Shown here: in pieces, positions 16,641 to 25,529 of the stretch
Layout: each line of letters starts with the position of its first letter
Numbering within the stretch: the first letter of the stretch is position 1
Assembly (NCBI RefSeq): GCF_019747315.1
Contig: NZ_JAIEQY010000180.1
Span: 1 to 59,513 of the forward strand
Reading direction: 5' to 3'
Length of the DNA: 59,513 nucleotides
DNA from: Roseococcus sp.
Lineage (GTDB): Bacteria > Pseudomonadota > Alphaproteobacteria > Acetobacterales > Acetobacteraceae
Notes under the pieces: model-generated
Databases searched by the model: none
Seen by the model: only the letters and a program-made list of their open reading frames with translations
Told to the model about the DNA's origin: nothing
Program-made: the position numbers and the translations under genes

Positions 16641-17038
16641 TCGCCCTGTTCCTTCCCGGTAAACGACAGCCGCGCGAAGACCTTCACGCGGGACATGGTC
16701 TCGGCCGCGTCGCGCTTCGGGAGCACGCCGCCCTCCTGCGCCTGCCACTTGGCGAGCCGCAGCATGAGCATGGGGTTCACCGCCTCCGGGCAGGCCGCGT
16801 TGCAGGAGCCGCTGCGGGTGCAGACGCTGATCCAATTGCGCGCGGCCGCATCGCCCGCGCCGCCGGTCAGCACGTCCAGCACGCCGATGACGGCCGCCTT
16901 GGCATCCGTGCCGCGTGCTTCCGGCGCGTAGGGAATCATCGGGCAGGCCTCGAAGCAGGCGCCGCAGCGCGTGCAGGCGGCCAGCATGCGCTCGGTCTCG
17001 GCCGCGCGCAGCGCCGACCAATCCTCATGCGCTACCAT
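16631..17038 (-). CDS. HdrC-like 4Fe-4S dicluster protein
   Basis: A 135-residue ferredoxin-like protein. The first site, C22-x2-C25-x2-C28-x3-CP, is a complete 4Fe-4S motif. In the second, C73-x5-C79-x3-CP, the usual second cysteine is replaced by Ser76, so it may hold a 3Fe cluster or use another ligand. The ATG at 17038 is favoured; one at 17056 would lengthen the overlap with the upstream PLP enzyme. With the HdrB-like product it forms the usual two-subunit module seen in membrane or soluble electron-transfer complexes, but no flavin or membrane subunit gene is nearby. Confidence 0.8.
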   Translation of the reverse strand: MVAHEDWSALRAAETERMLAACTRCGACFEACPMIPYAPEARGTDAKAAVIGVLDVLTGGAGDAAARNWISVCTRSGSCNAACPEAVNPMLMLRLAKWQAQEGGVLPKRDAAETMSRVKVFARLSFTGKEQGEWL

Positions 17039-18117
17039 CCGTTGATGCGGTCCCATGTGGCGATCACCTCGCGCGAGCCATCCACGACATGATAGCGGTC
17101 AAACGCCGCCGCTGTCAGGCAGGTATGATTGGGGGCCACGCGCAGCTTGGTGCCGATGGGCAGCATAGGAGCGGGCACCGCTTCGCCATGCTCCTGATGG
17201 ACCCGCGCCAGGATGGGCTCGCCCAGCGTATTGCCGCCATCCATGTCGAGCACCAGGCCGAAGCCGTAGTCGCGCGGTGCCTTCTCCGTGCTGCGGTCCT
17301 TGCTCATCGCCAGCGCGCCGGAATCCAGCAGCAGCGCGCCGCGCGCCGGCTTGCGGCCGATGACGCTGGCCAGCACCGTCACCGCGATGTCGCCCTCCGG
17401 ATGCGTGCCGAGCTGTGCCTGGAACAGGTCGCCGAACATATAGACGCCCGCGCGGATGTCGGTGATGCCGTCCAGCCGTTCCGCATGCAGCGCGGTGGGG
17501 GAGGAGCCGAGGCTCACGATCTCCAGCGCGAAGCCGGCCTCGCGCAGCGCCTCGGCGGCGCGCACCACGCCGGCGCGTTCCAGCTCGGCGATGGCGGCCA
17601 TCTCCGGGATGCTGCGCCCGCCATAGGAATGGCCCGCATGGGTGAAGACGCCGGCGAGCTTGTTCCCCAAGGCCGCCGCAATCGCCCGGGCTTCGTCCGG
17701 CGGCACGCCTCCCCGGCCTTCGCCCACATCCACCTCGACCAGCGCGCGGATCTTGCCTGGATGCGCGGCGATCGCCTGGGCCGCCTCCACATCATCCGTG
17801 ATGACCTTCACATCGGCGCCATCCGCGTTCAGCGCCGCAACCGCATCCAGCTTCTGCGGCGTGATGCCGACGGCATAGATCTGGTCATGCCAGCCGCCCT
17901 CGGCGAAGTAGCGCGCCTCGGCCAGCGTGCTGACGGTGATGGGGCCGAAATTCGGTGCGGCCAGCATCGCCACGTCGCGCGACTTCGCGGTCTTGAGGTG
18001 CGGCCGCAGGACGACGCCCGGATGCCGCGCGATGGCGCGCTGCATCATGGCCAGGTTGCGCTTCAGCACGCCGAGATCCAGCACCAAAGCGGGCGTGGTC
18101 AATTCATCGAGGGTCAT
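17032..18117 (-). CDS. D-serine dehydratase-like / D-threonine aldolase-family PLP enzyme
   Basis: A 361-residue fold-type III (alanine racemase-like) PLP enzyme of the DSD1/D-threonine aldolase group. The Schiff-base lysine is K42 in RPHLKTAKS. The C-terminal NHTCL (His-x-Cys) matches the zinc ligands of eukaryotic-type D-serine dehydratase. Reaction candidates are removal of water and ammonia from D-serine or cleavage of beta-hydroxy D-amino acids. It is the second gene of a four-gene overlapping operon: its ATG shares bases with the stop of the M81 gene (ATGA), and its end overlaps the Fe-S gene. Confidence 0.88.
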   Translation of the reverse strand: MTLDELTTPALVLDLGVLKRNLAMMQRAIARHPGVVLRPHLKTAKSRDVAMLAAPNFGPITVSTLAEARYFAEGGWHDQIYAVGITPQKLDAVAALNADGADVKVITDDVEAAQAIAAHPGKIRALVEVDVGEGRGGVPPDEARAIAAALGNKLAGVFTHAGHSYGGRSIPEMAAIAELERAGVVRAAEALREAGFALEIVSLGSSPTALHAERLDGITDIRAGVYMFGDLFQAQLGTHPEGDIAVTVLASVIGRKPARGALLLDSGALAMSKDRSTEKAPRDYGFGLVLDMDGGNTLGEPILARVHQEHGEAVPAPMLPIGTKLRVAPNHTCLTAAAFDRYHVVDGSREVIATWDRINGW

Positions 18118-19610
18118 CGCGAGGCATCCTGATCCAGCGGCAGCACGGGCCGCGGCAATTTCGTCCAGTCGAAGCGGGAAAGGATCGGCGAGGTGAGGCC
18201 CGGCGCATCCACCTCGACAATCTGCTCATGCGCGAAGAACTCGTCGAAGCCGCCGCGGAAATGCCCGCGCGACTTCACCACGACGCAGCGCGCCGCGCCC
18301 ACGTCGATACCCAAATGCTCCAGGAAGGCCGGGTCCGCGCATTGCGTGCGCTGGCTGATCACCACCACGTCAATGCCGCCCAGCCGCAGCCAGGCGGTAT
18401 CGCCCAGCTGCATCGCCGTGCCCGCGAAAATGCCGCGCCGCCCCGTGACCTGGCCGTTGGAGAGCGCCTTCACCTCGGCCTCCGCCGCGAAGGGGCGGCT
18501 GAAGGGGTCCTGCTCGGCCGCGCGGTTGAAGCGTGCCTCGAAGCGGGCGCCCACGCCCACAGCCTTCGCCTCCGCCACCAGCGCCGGATCATGGATCACG
18601 CCGAAGATGGCGCCCTGCACGCCCGCGCGATGGAAGGATTCCAGCAGCCACATGGTGTTGCCACGCCCGCCGCCGCCGGGGTTGTCGGCAACATCGGCGA
18701 AGGCCAGCGGCGTGGTGCTGGTGAGCGCGCGTTCTGTCGCGTCCTCCAGCGGGGTCAGCTTCGCCACGAAGCGGTCCCGCCTGGCCCAGGCGGCCTCGGC
18801 CAGCTCATCGGCCAGCGCATCGGCGGCGCCCTGGTGCGTGGCGGTGACGATGGCGCACATGCCGTTGAAAGGCGTGTCGCCATAGGCGAAGCCCGCCATG
18901 ACCGAGACATTCACGATGCGCGGATCCGCCGCGCGGCGCTCCTGGCCGAGGTTGATCACCTCCGCATAAGGCCCCTGCGCCGTGAGCAGCGAGACGGTGG
19001 GCGCCACGATCGGGAGCCGCCGATGCGCGCGCACGAAGCGCTCGCCCTTCAGCAGGCGACGCATCAGGCCCGCGCTTTCCTCGCCGCGTGCGCGCATGTC
19101 CATGTGCGGGTTTGTGAGGTAGCCGACATAGGCATCGTTCAGCGCGACATTGGCGTCGGACACATTGGCATGCAGATCATAGGTGCAGATGAAGGGGATT
19201 TCCCCGAGTTCCGCCCGCACCAGCGCCTGCACCGCGCCCTCGGGATCATCCAGCAGGGTGGTCAGCCCCGCGCCATGCATGACGCAGAAGGCGCCCTCGA
19301 CCTGCCCGCGCAGGGCGCGCAGCCCCACGCGCCATTCCTCCATCAGGCTCTCGAAGAAGGCGTGATCCACCGGGCCATTGGGCTCGGCCATGGCCAGCGT
19401 CAGAGGGCGCGGCTGCCAGGGGCCGGTCGCATCCATGGCGGTGACGAAGCCGGGCATCTCGCCCAGCGCCTGGGGGCTGGCGCTGCGCGCATCGGTGACG
19501 ATCCGCTCACCGCGCAGCAGGCAGCGATAGGCGAAATCCGCCTCCGTCGCGATCGGCGCGAAGCGGTTGCACTCGATGGAAAAGCCCAGGAGGGCGATGC
19601 GTGGAATCAT
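18114..19610 (-). CDS. M81-family (MlrC-like) metallopeptidase
   Basis: A 498-residue protein of the MlrC family, first known for breaking down linearised microcystin peptides and more widely found in catabolic operons for amide-type compounds. Conserved segments are MIPRIALLGFSIECNRFAP at the N-terminus, CTYDLHANVSD (metal-binding region) and DNPGGGGRGNTMWLL in the C-terminal domain. I start at the ATG at 19610 rather than 19622. It leads the operon with a D-amino-acid PLP enzyme and two Fe-S proteins. Upstream lies the transketolase pseudogene. Confidence 0.9.
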   Translation of the reverse strand: MIPRIALLGFSIECNRFAPIATEADFAYRCLLRGERIVTDARSASPQALGEMPGFVTAMDATGPWQPRPLTLAMAEPNGPVDHAFFESLMEEWRVGLRALRGQVEGAFCVMHGAGLTTLLDDPEGAVQALVRAELGEIPFICTYDLHANVSDANVALNDAYVGYLTNPHMDMRARGEESAGLMRRLLKGERFVRAHRRLPIVAPTVSLLTAQGPYAEVINLGQERRAADPRIVNVSVMAGFAYGDTPFNGMCAIVTATHQGAADALADELAEAAWARRDRFVAKLTPLEDATERALTSTTPLAFADVADNPGGGGRGNTMWLLESFHRAGVQGAIFGVIHDPALVAEAKAVGVGARFEARFNRAAEQDPFSRPFAAEAEVKALSNGQVTGRRGIFAGTAMQLGDTAWLRLGGIDVVVISQRTQCADPAFLEHLGIDVGAARCVVVKSRGHFRGGFDEFFAHEQIVEVDAPGLTSPILSRFDWTKLPRPVLPLDQDASR

Positions 19611-19780
19611 GCGATGGAACACCTCGGATCACGCGGGGTGTGCGACCGCCCGCCCAACAAGGCGGACATGCTTGCCCGGCGCCCCGCCGGTGCGCAACAC
19701 GCGCCGCCCGAAATAATGCCGGGATGGCGGGCAGCAGGCCCGGCCAGCGCGCCTGAGGCGGCTTGGCTGTCCCGCACGGC

Positions 19781-20606
19781 TTATGCCACGGCCTCCACCG
19801 TGAGGCCGAAATGGCGCCACAGCTCGGCCTCAGCCCCCAAGGCACCAAAGCCGCGCATCCCAATGAACAGGCCATGAGGCCCGATCAGCGGTCCCAGCCC
19901 AGCCGCACGGCGGCCTCCAACCCAATGCGCGGCGCGGGGCTGAGGATGGCCTCGCCCACGGCGCGCGGCTGTTGCTCGAACAGCGCCCAGGAGGGCCTGG
20001 AGATCACGGCCACCGCGATCCCTTCCTTGGCGAGCATGGCGCGCGCACGCATCGCCAGCGCCACCTCCGTCCTGGTGGCCAGGATGGTGACAGCCCGCGG
20101 GCTCTCGGCTTCTGCCAGCAAAAAGGCGCCGGCCGCGCCGCGATTCGACCCAGCCGTGCGGCGGATGCTCTCATGCATCTGGCGCCTGAGGATCAGCGCC
20201 GAAGGGCCGCGGCGATGCGCGATGGCCAATTCCCAGCATTCAGCCCCCTCCCACCGCATCCGCCGGCCGGAAGACCAGCAGGTTGGGAATGGCGCCGAGC
20301 GACGCCAGGTACTCCACTGGCTGCTGCTTCGGCCCCTTGCAACCAATCCCGATGCTGTCATGCGTAAAGGCACAGAGCACCGGCGTATATCTTGCAGCCA
20401 GGCTGCGCCAGGCCTGCCTCGGCCGCGCGCGTGGCATGGGCGCGCAGGCGATCCTGCCAGCCCTCCGGCTGAAGTCCCTCGTGCAGGCGGTCCAGCAGCC
20501 GACGCTTCGCCAATGCCAGCGTGACATCCAGCGCCTCTGGATCATGCCGGTCCACCTCCAGCACCGGCCAATGGGCGGCGTGGAAGCGAGCTGGCAGGTC
20601 CTCGCT
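19781..20606 (-). pseudogene. Decayed transketolase gene, frameshifted and internally deleted
   Basis: Pieces of transketolase occur in order in three minus-strand frames. They are [19 protein letters not shown] and [15 protein letters not shown] (from 20606), [19 protein letters not shown] and [19 protein letters not shown] (20386-20255), and [44 protein letters not shown] and the rest (20244 to about 19888). A last shifted piece, GLFIGMRGFGALGAEAELWR..., ends at the TAA at 19781. At least two frameshifts and one in-frame TGA-type break separate them. The N-terminal third and the thiamine-binding core are missing, so it cannot be functional. Confidence 0.85.
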
Positions 20607-21381
20607 CTGCGCGATGCTGGTGGCGCAGCAGATGTTCGCGCAGACGCGATGCTTCCCCATGCTGGCCCTGCCTTTCTTCATCCTGGCCGGCGCCCTGATG
20701 ATGGATGGCCGCCTGGGGGCAGGAGCTGCTGCGCTTCGCCGGCGAGGCGATCATGCCCTTCCGCGGCAGCCTCCCGGCGAGCGACGGGGGGTGGAATCGT
20801 TGGTCTTTGGCGGCGTCTCGGGCTCGGCCGTCGCCAATGCCTCGCTGGGCTCGGTGCTGATCCATGGCAGCGGCGGCTGGGCTACGCGCCGGGCTTGTGC
20901 GCGGCGAACAACGCCACTTCCTCGGTGATCGACATCCTGATCCCGCCCTCCATTCCGACGCCCCTTCTCGGTGGTCTCCGCCGTCTCGGTGGGCGCCTTG
21001 TTCCTGCCGGCCGCGCTGCCGGGGTTGATGATGGCCGGCGGCTTCATCGCGGTGTGCTGGTCGAAAGGCTGCCCGCCCGAAGCCGATGCGAAGCTTGACC
21101 TGAGGCGGCTCTCTCGCCTGACGCTGCTGGTCTCGCCGGATTTGGTGCTTCCCATCCTGTCCTGCTGGCGCTGCGCTTCGGCTTCGCGATGTCCACCGAA
21201 ATCGCGGTGATGCTGGTCATCATGGGAAGCGCCACCGATGGGGACTACTTTCTTCATCTCCCGCACCTTCCCCCGCGCGCAGATGGGCGAGACGGTATGG
21301 CCGATATGGCCCTTCTTCGGCGCGGCGGTCGGCGTTCTGCTGGCGATCCGCGATGTGCCGGCCTTGACGCTGCGCTTCTGA
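20607..21381 (+). pseudogene. Decayed TRAP large permease (DctM) gene, 5'-truncated
   Basis: From 20614 the plus strand encodes DctM fragments in several frames. They include [88 protein letters not shown], and finally FFISRTFPRAQMGETVWP with a tail ending at the TGA at 21379-21381. These follow DctM order with several frameshifts; the 5' end is missing. The head abuts the truncated head of the transketolase pseudogene within about 8 bases, marking a recombination junction. It is not a copy of the intact dctM at 4784-6103 in any obvious way. Confidence 0.8.
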
Positions 21382-21438
21382 GGCCGGGACAGAGGCCCCC
21401 CATAGCCGAACGCCCCCGCCAGGCTGTATGCGGCGCGG

Positions 21439-21771
21439 ATGGACATCTACTTCCTGGCCCTCGTCGCCCTCTCCATCGCCGGCATGATCGAGGCGCGCTG
21501 CTCCACGCCCGGCCTGCGCCCGGAATACGAGCCGGCGGACCGCACCTTCCGCTGGCTCGGGCGCTCGGCCTTCGCCATGTGGCTGGGCCTTCTCGCCTTC
21601 GGCTTCTGGCAGCTGGCCTGGTGGCAGCCGCTGGCCGGGCTGGTCGGCTCGCTCGCCGCCAATGCCCTGGTGCTGCAATACGGCGCGCGGCCCTATTGGC
21701 CGGGGATCTCCATGGGCTTGTCGCTGCTGGGGCTGGGGCTGTCCAGCAAGGTCCTCTTCGACGCCTTCTGA
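21439..21771 (+). CDS. Small membrane protein of unknown function
   Basis: A 110-residue protein that I do not recognise, with likely membrane helices at about 3-16, 42-62, 64-80 and 87-104. The segment WLGRSAFAMWLGLLAFGFWQ is Trp-rich. The frame is clean and the start ATG is clear, but it has no operon partner: degenerate DNA lies upstream and rppH converges from downstream with 6 bases between. It is probably a real gene. Confidence 0.6.
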   Translation: MDIYFLALVALSIAGMIEARCSTPGLRPEYEPADRTFRWLGRSAFAMWLGLLAFGFWQLAWWQPLAGLVGSLAANALVLQYGARPYWPGISMGLSLLGLGLSSKVLFDAF

Positions 21772-21777
21772 CGCCGC

Positions 21778-22257
21778 TCAGGCGGCAAATCGGGAAAAGT
21801 CCACGGCCAGCCGCTCATAGATCGCCCGCTTGAAGGGCACCGCGAGGCCTGGAAGCTCCGCCAGCCGCGCCCAGCGCCAGGCATCGAATTCCGGATGCGG
21901 GTCAAGGTCGAGGCGGATATCGGAATCCTCGCCCAGGAAGCGCAGGGCGAACCATTTCTGCGTCTGGCCGCGATACTTGCCGCCCAGCGCCTTGCCGATC
22001 AGCTCCGGCGGCAGGTCGTAGTTCAGCCAGTCCGGATGCTCGGCCAGGATTTCGGCGTGGGCGGTGCCGACCTCCTCCTCCAATTCGCGGAAGACGGCGA
22101 CGGCCGGGTCCTCGCCCTCATCCATGCCGCCTTGCGGCAGCTGCCAGCCGCCCGGCGCGCCCTCGGCATTGGGCATGTCCGCCCGGCGGGCGACGAGGAT
22201 CAGCCCGGCCGCGTTGAACAGCACGGCGCCCACATTGGGCCGATAGGGCAGCGTCAT
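21778..22257 (-). CDS. rppH: RNA pyrophosphohydrolase (Nudix)
   Basis: A 159-residue Nudix hydrolase that removes pyrophosphate from 5'-triphosphate RNA, starting mRNA decay; orthologues also act on dinucleoside polyphosphates. The Nudix box is at about residues 43-65 (GGMDEGEDPAVAVFRELEEE followed by VG), and YRPNVGAVLFN and KWFALRF are family features. I use the ATG at 22257, which overlaps the stop of the deacetylase-like gene (ATGA). It ends the conserved ctpA - yibQ - rppH series. Confidence 0.95.
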   Translation of the reverse strand: MTLPYRPNVGAVLFNAAGLILVARRADMPNAEGAPGGWQLPQGGMDEGEDPAVAVFRELEEEVGTAHAEILAEHPDWLNYDLPPELIGKALGGKYRGQTQKWFALRFLGEDSDIRLDLDPHPEFDAWRWARLAELPGLAVPFKRAIYERLAVDFSRFAA

Positions 22258-23276
22258 CGGGTGGCGATCTCCGGGCGTCGAATCAAGGCGGTGACGGGTG
22301 CCAGCACAACCCCGCGCGAGTCGAGCCCCGCGAACCATTCGGACAGGCGTTGCAGGGAAACCGGCGTCACCTCGCCCAGATAGCCCAGCGCGCCGCCGCG
22401 CTCGCGCGCCAGGCGCTCCAGCAGGGCCAGGCGCTGGTCCATTTCGCCGCGGGTGTGCGGCTCATCCACCACGACATCCACGGTCAGGCCCCAGGCGCGC
22501 TCGGGATTGGGCGCGCCGGGGCGGGCGTCGAAATAGAGCAGGCCGCGGGCGCTGAGGGCGAGTTGCATCTGCGCGAAGGGCTCGGCCAGGGCGGCGAAGC
22601 GCTCGCCGCGCATCGAGGTCAGGGCGCCCACCGCGCCGACATGGCCGGGGTAGCGCGCCAGCAGCCAATCCAGCCGCTGTGCATTCTCGCCGGCGGATAG
22701 CCCGGTCAGCAGGGCACGGTGGCCCGGGTCGTTCATCGGGAAGCCGGTGGGCTCCATGGGCAGGGCCAGCAGCGTCTCGAAGCCGCGGTCGCGCGCCGCC
22801 TCGATCAGCGGCGCGGCGTTGAGCGCATAGGGGGTGAAGGCGAGCGCGATGGCGGGCGGCAGGGTGCGGATCGCCTCGTCCGAGAGGCTGGTCCTGAGCC
22901 CGATTCCGCCCAGGATGAGGGCCACGCGCGGGCGCTGATCCTGCCGGTTGAAGGGGCGGGCATAGGCGCGCATGGGCATCCGGCCATCCGCGCCTATGCG
23001 TGGCATGGCGCCGAGCGCGGTGAACTCCACCAGGGCCGGGTCCACATGACGCGCCAGATTCTCCGGCACACCGCGCGGTGCCGGCGCCGCGGGCGCCGGG
23101 GTTTCGCTTGGCGCCACCGGCTCGCGCGCAATGTCCGCGAGGGCAGTGGCGGGCTCAGCGGGCGGGCCCAGAACGGCCAGCGTCACGGCGCCCCCGCCAA
23201 AGCCGAGAAGGGCCAGAAGCCAGAAGACTCCGAGCCAGAGCCAGCCGCGTCCCGGATGCGCAAGCTCGTCGGACAC
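22254..23276 (-). CDS. Divergent polysaccharide deacetylase family protein (YibQ/DUF610)
   Basis: A 340-residue membrane-anchored protein. A short cytoplasmic N-terminus and one helix (WLWLGVFWLLALLGFGGGAV, residues 12-31) are followed by a Pro/Ala linker and a periplasmic NodB-like domain. Family segments include PRVALILGGIGLRTSLSDEAI, LPPAIALAFTPYA, LALPMEPTGFP and LLYFDARPG. YibQ proteins lie next to cell-wall processing genes and may act on peptidoglycan or polysaccharide; their reaction is not established. It starts 18 bp after ctpA and overlaps rppH. Confidence 0.88.
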   Translation of the reverse strand: MSDELAHPGRGWLWLGVFWLLALLGFGGGAVTLAVLGPPAEPATALADIAREPVAPSETPAPAAPAPRGVPENLARHVDPALVEFTALGAMPRIGADGRMPMRAYARPFNRQDQRPRVALILGGIGLRTSLSDEAIRTLPPAIALAFTPYALNAAPLIEAARDRGFETLLALPMEPTGFPMNDPGHRALLTGLSAGENAQRLDWLLARYPGHVGAVGALTSMRGERFAALAEPFAQMQLALSARGLLYFDARPGAPNPERAWGLTVDVVVDEPHTRGEMDQRLALLERLARERGGALGYLGEVTPVSLQRLSEWFAGLDSRGVVLAPVTALIRRPEIATR

Positions 23277-23294
23277 GGTGCCGGGCTGGCTCCC

Positions 23295-24689
23295 TTACCG
23301 CTGCGCGCGGCGCTGCGGATTGGCCGCCAGGGCGCGCACCAAGGAGAGGCCCTGCTGCAGCTGGAAATCCGTCTCGGGCTTGGTGATGTCGAGCGCGGGC
23401 CAGTTTTCCGGCGGCTGGTTCTGCACGCGATCCGTGATCGCGGCAGGCAGGTTCAGCGGCGGCAGCGTGACCGTGGGGGGCGCCGGGGTAGCGGCACCTT
23501 CCGCCCGCAACGAGCGGCGCAGATCCTGCTCGCGGTCGCGCTGGGGCGTGGCATTGGCGGTCTGGGCATCGGCGCGGGTGGCGCGCACCTCGAAATCTGG
23601 CTCGATGCCGGTCGCCTGGATGGAGCGGCCAGAGGGGGTGTAGTAGCGCGCGGTGGTGAGGCGGATGGCGCCATTGTTGCCGCCCAGCGGCATCACCGTC
23701 TGCACCGAGCCCTTGCCGAAGCTGCGCGTGCCCAGCACCACCGCACGGCGATGATCCTGCAGCGCGCCGGCCACAATCTCGGAGGCGGAGGCCGATCCGC
23801 CATTGATCAGCACCACCATGGGCAGGCCCTGGGTGATGTCGCCCGCGCGGGCATTCCAGCGCTGCGCATCCTCGGGACGGCGGGCGCGGGTGGAGACGAT
23901 CTCGCCCTGGTCCAGCAGGTCATCCGTCACCTGCACCGCCTGGTCCAGAAGGCCGCCCGGATTGTTGCGCAGATCCAGCACCACGCCGCGGAGATTTCCG
24001 GCGGCCTGCTGGCGCAGCGTGGTCATGGCGCGGCGGAGATTCACCTCGGTCTGCTCGTTGAAGGAGGTGATGCGGATATAGGCCACGTCATTCCCCTCCA
24101 GCCGGAAGCGCACCACCTGCGGGCGGATCACGTCCCGCGTGATGGAAATTTCCAGCGGCCGCTGCTCATTCTCGCGGCGGATGGTGAGGCGGATGGCGGT
24201 GCCACGCTCGCCGCGCATCTGCTCGACGGCCTCCTGCAGGGTCATGCCCTGGGTGGAATTGCCGTTCAGATGGGTGATGAAATCCCCCGGACGGATGCCG
24301 GCGCGGGCAGCGGGCGTCTCGTCGATCGGGGAGATGACGCGGATATAACCGCCCTCCTGCGTGACCTCGATACCGAGGCCGCCGAATTCGCCGCGGGTCT
24401 GTACCTGCATGTCGCGGAAATTGCGCGGGTTCAGGTAGGCGCTGTGCGGGTCGAGGCCGGTGAGCATGCCGTTCACGGCGTTCTCGACGAGGTCGCGGTC
24501 CTGCACCGGCTCCACATATTCCGCGCGGACGCGGGCGAAGACGTCGCCGAAGAGTTGCAGGAGCCGGTAGGTCTCGGCGCGCCCGCCATCCGAGGCACCC
24601 TGCGCCCAGGCCGCCACCATGGGGCCGATGATGATGCCCGCGGCGAAGGCGCCTGCCACGGCAGCGGTGGTCCCGACCTTGAGCTTCAT
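23295..24689 (-). CDS. ctpA: S41-family C-terminal processing peptidase
   Basis: A 464-residue periplasmic carboxyl-terminal protease. An N-terminal signal or anchor (VGTTAAVAGAFAAGIIIGPM) precedes a PDZ domain (GLGIEVTQEGGYIRVISPID) and the S41 catalytic core. The nucleophile Ser lies in GSASASEIVAGAL and the catalytic Lys in RSFGKGSVQ. The extended Gln/Arg-rich C-terminus is typical of alphaproteobacterial members. The ATG at 24689 places the signal correctly. The murein hydrolase gene (envC) usually upstream is absent here, replaced by an unrelated acyltransferase gene. Confidence 0.95.
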   Translation of the reverse strand: MKLKVGTTAAVAGAFAAGIIIGPMVAAWAQGASDGGRAETYRLLQLFGDVFARVRAEYVEPVQDRDLVENAVNGMLTGLDPHSAYLNPRNFRDMQVQTRGEFGGLGIEVTQEGGYIRVISPIDETPAARAGIRPGDFITHLNGNSTQGMTLQEAVEQMRGERGTAIRLTIRRENEQRPLEISITRDVIRPQVVRFRLEGNDVAYIRITSFNEQTEVNLRRAMTTLRQQAAGNLRGVVLDLRNNPGGLLDQAVQVTDDLLDQGEIVSTRARRPEDAQRWNARAGDITQGLPMVVLINGGSASASEIVAGALQDHRRAVVLGTRSFGKGSVQTVMPLGGNNGAIRLTTARYYTPSGRSIQATGIEPDFEVRATRADAQTANATPQRDREQDLRRSLRAEGAATPAPPTVTLPPLNLPAAITDRVQNQPPENWPALDITKPETDFQLQQGLSLVRALAANPQRRAQR

Positions 24690-24772
24690 CCAGCCAGCCT
24701 CATCCAAAGAGTCACAGAGCCTTTCCCGCCGATGGTCCCAGGCGGGGCGGCGGAATCGCCGCCAACTCCCCG

Positions 24773-24789
24773 CATGATGCACCATCATG
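24773..24789. promoter_or_regulatory. Perfect palindrome upstream of ctpA
   Basis: CATGATG, CAC, CATCATG is a perfect 7-bp inverted repeat, 84-100 bp upstream of the ctpA start, in the 195-bp space between ctpA and the acyltransferase gene. It looks like a dimeric repressor site, but the protein that binds it is unknown. Confidence 0.3.
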
Positions 24790-24884
24790 AGGCCCGGAAA
24801 AGCTTAAAGCTTCACCAAGACGGCATAGAACGCGCAGCAGTTGCGCCTTTCGAAGCCCATTGCAAGCCTGAGTCACGCTTTGTC

Positions 24885-25475
24885 TCAATTCACGGAACGG
24901 GCGGGCACGCCGGCGAAGACGGCGCCAGGGGGCACATCGGCCAGCACGGCGGCACCGGCACCCACCACCGCACCCTCGCCCAGGACCAGATTGGGTGCGA
25001 TCACGGCACCCGCCCCCACCAGCGCCCGCGCGCCCACCCGCACCCCGCCGCAGAGGATTGCTCCCGGCGCAATATGCGCGCCCTCCCCCAACTCCACATC
25101 ATGCTCGATGATGGCGCCAGTGTTGACCAAGGCCAGCCGGCCGACACGCGCCAAGGCGCCCAGTACGGCACGCGGCATCACCACCGCGCCCTCCGCGATC
25201 TCGGCGCTGCGGGCCCGGATGGCGGAGGGATGCAGCAGCACCGGCAAGGCGCAGCGAAGCCGTGCCGCCGCTGCCAGACGCAACGCGTTGCCGCCGAGCG
25301 CGATCAGCAAAGGCCCGCCATCATGCGCGCCTTCATCGCCCAGCACGGGCAGGCCCAGCATCGCCGGCAGGGGCGCCCGCGCATCGAGGAAGCCGCGCGG
25401 CGAAAACCCGGCATCGCGCGCTGCCTCGCAGACAGCCCGACCATGCCCGCCGGCGCCGAGGATCAGAATATCCAT
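24885..25475 (-). CDS. NeuD-type sugar O-acetyltransferase (left-handed beta-helix)
   Basis: A 196-residue acyltransferase. Residues 1-70 form the Rossmann-like substrate domain (MDILILGAGGHGRAVCEAAR). Residues about 85-190 form the hexapeptide-repeat beta-helix (NTGAIIEHDVELGEGAHIAP, then GAVVGAGAAVLADVPPGAVF). NeuD/PglD-like enzymes acetylate amino or hydroxyl groups of surface sugars. No other surface-polysaccharide genes are adjacent, so the substrate is unknown. I chose the ATG at 25475, 54 bp from the divergent serine hydrolase gene. Confidence 0.85.
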   Translation of the reverse strand: MDILILGAGGHGRAVCEAARDAGFSPRGFLDARAPLPAMLGLPVLGDEGAHDGGPLLIALGGNALRLAAAARLRCALPVLLHPSAIRARSAEIAEGAVVMPRAVLGALARVGRLALVNTGAIIEHDVELGEGAHIAPGAILCGGVRVGARALVGAGAVIAPNLVLGEGAVVGAGAAVLADVPPGAVFAGVPARSVN

Positions 25476-25529
25476 GTGGCACACTCGGGAATTTCGTGTA
25501 GGAGCAAGCGGCCAGGGAGTTTGGGGACA

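Noticed and set aside
16640-17021. Upstream extension of the HdrB-like protein
   Set aside because: The extra 127 residues are out of frame with and antagonistic to the clear 4Fe-4S gene on the same strand. The start at 16640 gives the normal N-terminus.
4784-21381. Idea that the DctM pseudogene is a duplicate of the intact dctM
   Set aside because: The fragments share only general family motifs. Conserved segments differ enough ([19 protein letters not shown] versus FNAYNSFILLAVPFF) to suggest a different TRAP system.
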